A stretch of DNA of 6,822 nt from Anaerolineales bacterium. GTDB lineage: Bacteria; Chloroflexota; Anaerolineae; Anaerolineales; UBA6663. The translations under genes were made by a program, and so were the position numbers. The number at the start of each line of letters is the position of its first letter. Position 1 is the first letter of the stretch. The notes below the pieces were generated by a model. It was not told where the DNA came from and searched no databases. It saw only the letters and a program-made list of their open reading frames with translations. The stretch spans positions 1 through 6,822 of the forward strand of contig JAEURM010000105.1 in the NCBI GenBank assembly GCA_016789245.1, given 5' to 3'. Positions 4,443-6,822 of the stretch are shown piece by piece.

Positions 4443-6545
4443 TCAATTTCCCGTTTTCAATTTAGAAACCAACACCTGCACCCGCTCCGCCAATTGGGCG
4501 CTGGGCGGCTCTGGGCGGTAGGCGGCAATTTCTACGGCGGCGGTGAGTTCATCTAATTCTGTGCGGCTGAGTTGCGCGGCGAACTCACGCGCCGTTTGGG
4601 CGGGGGCGCGGGCATGGCGCAAACGCTTCTGCGCGGTTTGGTACGCGGCCAGAATACGCTTACGGTTGGCATCTGCATCCAGCGTGGGGCGTGGTTGCCA
4701 ACGCTTGCGGAGCCACTTCAGCAGTTTAGGCGTAAACCACACCAACAACGCCACGCCGCCCACCACGCCGGCCAAAATCATCAGTGGGCCAAAAATCACA
4801 CTGAAGATTGCCACGCCGGCCGAGGCCACTTCTGTGCCAGAAATGCCCAAAGCATCAAACGCATTTTGGAAAACCCAGCGCGTGACGGGCGAAGGGTAAG
4901 GCGACGGATTCCAACCGGGGGTTGGATCAAACGGAACCCAACCGTATTGCGGAAAATACACTTCTACCCACGCGTGCGCGTTGTTCAGGCGCACGGTGTA
5001 ATAGCCGGAGAGCGCGTTGTACTCACCCGCGCCGTAACCGGCCACCATCCGCGCCGGAATGCCCAACGCGCGAAGCATGACAATATGGGCAGTGGCATAT
5101 TGCTCGCACAGGCCGCGTTTATCTTCAAACAAAAACGTATCCACCACTTCTGCGCCGGGCGGGTGCGGGGGCGGAAAATAATCATACGGGATAGTGAGCA
5201 AGTAATCGCGTAGAGCGTTGGCTTTATCAAACGGCGTGAGGGCGTTGGCGGTGAGCGTACGCGCCAACTCACGCACGCGCGGCGAGATGCTTTCTGGCAG
5301 TTGTAAGTAGCGGGCGGTGATTTCTGCTGGATAGCTACTGCCGGCGGCGCGCAGTTTATCCGGCTCAAAGATGGGACGGCGCGAGACCACGGTATATACC
5401 ATCCCAGTAGCCAGCGGCTCACTTGTGCGTAAGCCCACGCCAGAATCACGGCTGATAGATTCCGCGTTGATGTAAATTTGCGTGGGGCGGTACGCGGCAA
5501 ACAACAAATTGGGTTGGTCACGTTGAATGTAGTACGTCTGCCAAAACTCTTCGCCTAAAATTTCATCGCCCACCGGAATTTGATAGCTCAAACGGCCTAA
5601 GCCGCGCAGTTGCTCCACGTTCTCTTGGCTTTGCATCCACATGAAGCCGTTGTACATATCATACGAGTGGCTCCGCCAGTAACTCCATGCTGGTGAGCGC
5701 ACGTACATCACCACCGCATCACTCAGGCCGCCACGATAGCGTAAATCTAAGTTGCTATCAAAACCGTAGTAATAGTCTTCGTTGGGTTCATAGATGCCGT
5801 TAATTTGCACCAACGGCACGGCAGGGTTAATCACCTGTGCCTTTGGCCCGCCACGGATGGGCAAACTAAGTGAGAAAGGTGGGATGAGGGGCCGGCCAGA
5901 AAATTGGGGGAGGAAGGCGAAAGAAAGGAAGGAAACTAGGGAAACAAAAAGTGCGAGCCGAAGGAAGAAGGAAGTAGGAAGTTGGAAGGCCGCGCGGCTT
6001 AGGTTTTCACTTCTTCCTTCTTCCTGCAACCGGCTTCCTTTCTCACCATCTTCTTTTTCTGCAAAGTGAAAGACGGCCAGCGCCAGTGCGATGAAGGCCG
6101 AAAGAAAGATCAGCATAGAATAATCACGGCTGATGGTGGCGGCGGCGTACAGCACCATTAGGCTCATACCTAGCGAAGACAGCACGTTTAGGCGTGAGCG
6201 CAAATCAAACGCGGTGATAGCTTGAGCATAGAGCGCAAATTGCACTTGTGGCAGGTTCACGCCCGAAAATAGCCCGGCTAGCATGTACAACACGGCTAGG
6301 TGCAAGGCAATAAAGAGCATGAGGCGCACCCGTAGGTTGGGTTTCTCCTGTTGGGCGGCGCGGTGGCTATACCAATGCCCGGCGGCCAGCACACTCAACG
6401 CCAACACGCTTTCTAGCCACAACTGCCCGTTCCACGCCACTGAAAGTATGGGCGGCAAGGCGGCCAAAAACGCCGCGCGGCGCAGAGCAAGTGAGCGCTC
6501 TGGTGCGGCAGGTGTTTTTTTGGTTTGGTTTCTGAAAAAGCGCAT
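4443..6545 (-). CDS. TgpA-like membrane protein with extracytoplasmic transglutaminase domain and DUF4129-like tail
   Basis: A 700-residue membrane protein. About five or six helices lie in residues 24-213, followed by a long extracytoplasmic part. Its transglutaminase-like core has a complete triad: Cys480 in KRGLCEQYATAHIVMLRALG, His524 in NNAHAWVEVYF and Asp540 in WVPFDPTPGW. A further helix (about 578-604) leads to a cytoplasmic C-terminal segment of DUF4129 type (RILAAYQTAQKRL, PAQTAREFAAQL). This is the DUF3488/transglutaminase/DUF4129 plan; members are suspected to act on envelope proteins or peptides as a cross-linker or protease, but the substrate is unknown. ATG 6545 is preferred because GGTGA lies eight bases upstream; the frame extends to an ATG at 6575, but that codon sits in the loop of a palindrome. 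Residues about 161-195 (charged, then Pro/Ser/Phe) come from a purine/pyrimidine-rich inverted repeat carried in frame. The DUF58 gene lies just upstream on the same strand, indicating an operon. Confidence 0.9.
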   Translation of the reverse strand: MRFFRNQTKKTPAAPERSLALRRAAFLAALPPILSVAWNGQLWLESVLALSVLAAGHWYSHRAAQQEKPNLRVRLMLFIALHLAVLYMLAGLFSGVNLPQVQFALYAQAITAFDLRSRLNVLSSLGMSLMVLYAAATISRDYSMLIFLSAFIALALAVFHFAEKEDGEKGSRLQEEGRSENLSRAAFQLPTSFFLRLALFVSLVSFLSFAFLPQFSGRPLIPPFSLSLPIRGGPKAQVINPAVPLVQINGIYEPNEDYYYGFDSNLDLRYRGGLSDAVVMYVRSPAWSYWRSHSYDMYNGFMWMQSQENVEQLRGLGRLSYQIPVGDEILGEEFWQTYYIQRDQPNLLFAAYRPTQIYINAESISRDSGVGLRTSEPLATGMVYTVVSRRPIFEPDKLRAAGSSYPAEITARYLQLPESISPRVRELARTLTANALTPFDKANALRDYLLTIPYDYFPPPHPPGAEVVDTFLFEDKRGLCEQYATAHIVMLRALGIPARMVAGYGAGEYNALSGYYTVRLNNAHAWVEVYFPQYGWVPFDPTPGWNPSPYPSPVTRWVFQNAFDALGISGTEVASAGVAIFSVIFGPLMILAGVVGGVALLVWFTPKLLKWLRKRWQPRPTLDADANRKRILAAYQTAQKRLRHARAPAQTAREFAAQLSRTELDELTAAVEIAAYRPEPPSAQLAERVQVLVSKLKTGN
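5962..6025. repeat. Concentric inverted repeat inside the transglutaminase coding sequence
   Basis: Perfect 13-base arms aggaagaaggaag (5962-5974) and cttccttcttcct (6013-6025) surround a perfect 10-base palindrome gccgcgcggc (5989-5998). Both have the same centre, 5993.5. The flanks continue purine-rich on the left and pyrimidine-rich on the right. It codes in frame for about residues 174-195, in the loop just before the last N-terminal membrane helix. Confidence 0.7.
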
Positions 6546-6555
6546 GGGATTTTTC

Positions 6556-6594
6556 ACCGCGTAGGGGTGGAGCATTGCTCCACCCCTACGCGGT
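6556..6594. repeat. Palindrome with 19-base arms between the DUF58 and transglutaminase genes
   Basis: The arm accgcgtaggggtggagca (6556-6574) meets its exact reverse complement (6576-6594) around a single T at 6575. It fills most of the 54-base gap between the DUF58 stop and the chosen transglutaminase start. Its gtaggggtgg core matches the end of the palindrome at 640-667 except for one base. No T-run follows on the minus strand, so full termination is unlikely; partial attenuation or mRNA end protection between the two cistrons is possible. Confidence 0.85.
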
Positions 6595-6599
6595 TCACA

Positions 6600-6822
6600 T
6601 TAATATCTGGTCATAGAACGGTCATCGGCAATGAGCGTTCGTTCCCAATCTGGCTCATTGCCAATGATGCGCACGCCAATGCCTTGGGCGCGTAGTGTGG
6701 CCGCTAAGGCTTGCGCCTGCCCAGCCAACTCCGGCTGAAAAATTACCGGGTCAATTAGCACGGCCAGCGCCGTAACGCCTTGCTTTTTCATTTCCAGCAA
6801 AGGGGCCAGCGTGGCCGGGTCT
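6600..6822 (-). CDS. DUF58 family protein, C-terminal part (continues beyond the window)
   Basis: Seventy-three codons are visible on the minus strand, open to the window edge and ending in TAA at 6600-6602. The sequence LLEMKKQGVTALAVLIDP, then FQPELAGQAQALAATLRAQGIGVRIIG and a short WERTL tail, fits the C-terminal end of DUF58 proteins, whose vWA-like fold ends with a strand holding a hydrophobic ALAVLIDP-type core and a helix leading to GIGVRII. The TTG at 6800 is not a start, because the frame continues upstream as DPATLAP. DUF58 genes usually lie between a MoxR AAA+ ATPase gene and a membrane transglutaminase gene; the latter is indeed the next gene here, 54 bases downstream. The protein's job is not established. 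With so little of it present the call leans partly on context. Confidence 0.7.
   Translation of the reverse strand, partial: DPATLAPLLEMKKQGVTALAVLIDPVIFQPELAGQAQALAATLRAQGIGVRIIGNEPDWERTLIADDRSMTRY

Noticed and set aside
4572..5213. 213-codon plus-strand open frame
   Set aside because: Antisense to the transglutaminase gene; Arg/His-rich with no coherent domains.
4985..5521. 178-codon minus-strand open frame in another phase
   Set aside because: Overlaps the transglutaminase core in a different frame; the Cys-His-Asp triad is only in the long frame.

Overview
The window looks like a piece of a moderately GC-rich bacterial genome, most likely a member of the Chloroflexota (Anaerolineae-like). 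This assignment is an inference from three things: a transaldolase-phosphoglucose isomerase type C-terminus, an exported SH3b protein with a Pro/Thr-rich stalk, and short GC-rich palindromes and degenerate inverted repeats in most intergenic gaps. No rRNA, tRNA or CRISPR array was seen, and no stretch over 300 bases lacks a gene.

Layout. Positions 1 to about 131 read on the minus strand as a fragment of a P-type ATPase. From about 121 the plus strand reads as the C-terminal part of a TAL-PGI enzyme, so the left end is a junction of two unrelated genes. A perfect 28-bp palindrome follows the isomerase stop. Next on the plus strand come a HEAT-like repeat protein (671-1378), tryptophan 2,3-dioxygenase (1518-2303) and an SH3b membrane protein (2313-2990). 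A small minus-strand gene for an 83-residue winged-helix-like protein (2996-3247) converges on the SH3b gene and diverges from malonyl-CoA:ACP transacylase fabD (3363-4307).

fabD converges on a minus-strand pair that fills the right part: a partial DUF58 protein (6600-6822, running off the window) followed by a TgpA-like membrane transglutaminase (4443-6545). DUF58 and transglutaminase genes commonly sit next to a MoxR ATPase gene, which would be expected just beyond the right edge.

The genes serve unrelated housekeeping or accessory roles (sugar phosphates, tryptophan catabolism, fatty acid synthesis, envelope). I do not see a new multi-gene system. The most notable signals are the chimeric left edge; the repeat-like elements, each different, in most intergenic gaps; a concentric inverted repeat carried in frame inside the transglutaminase gene; and another inverted repeat overlapping the start of the SH3b gene.
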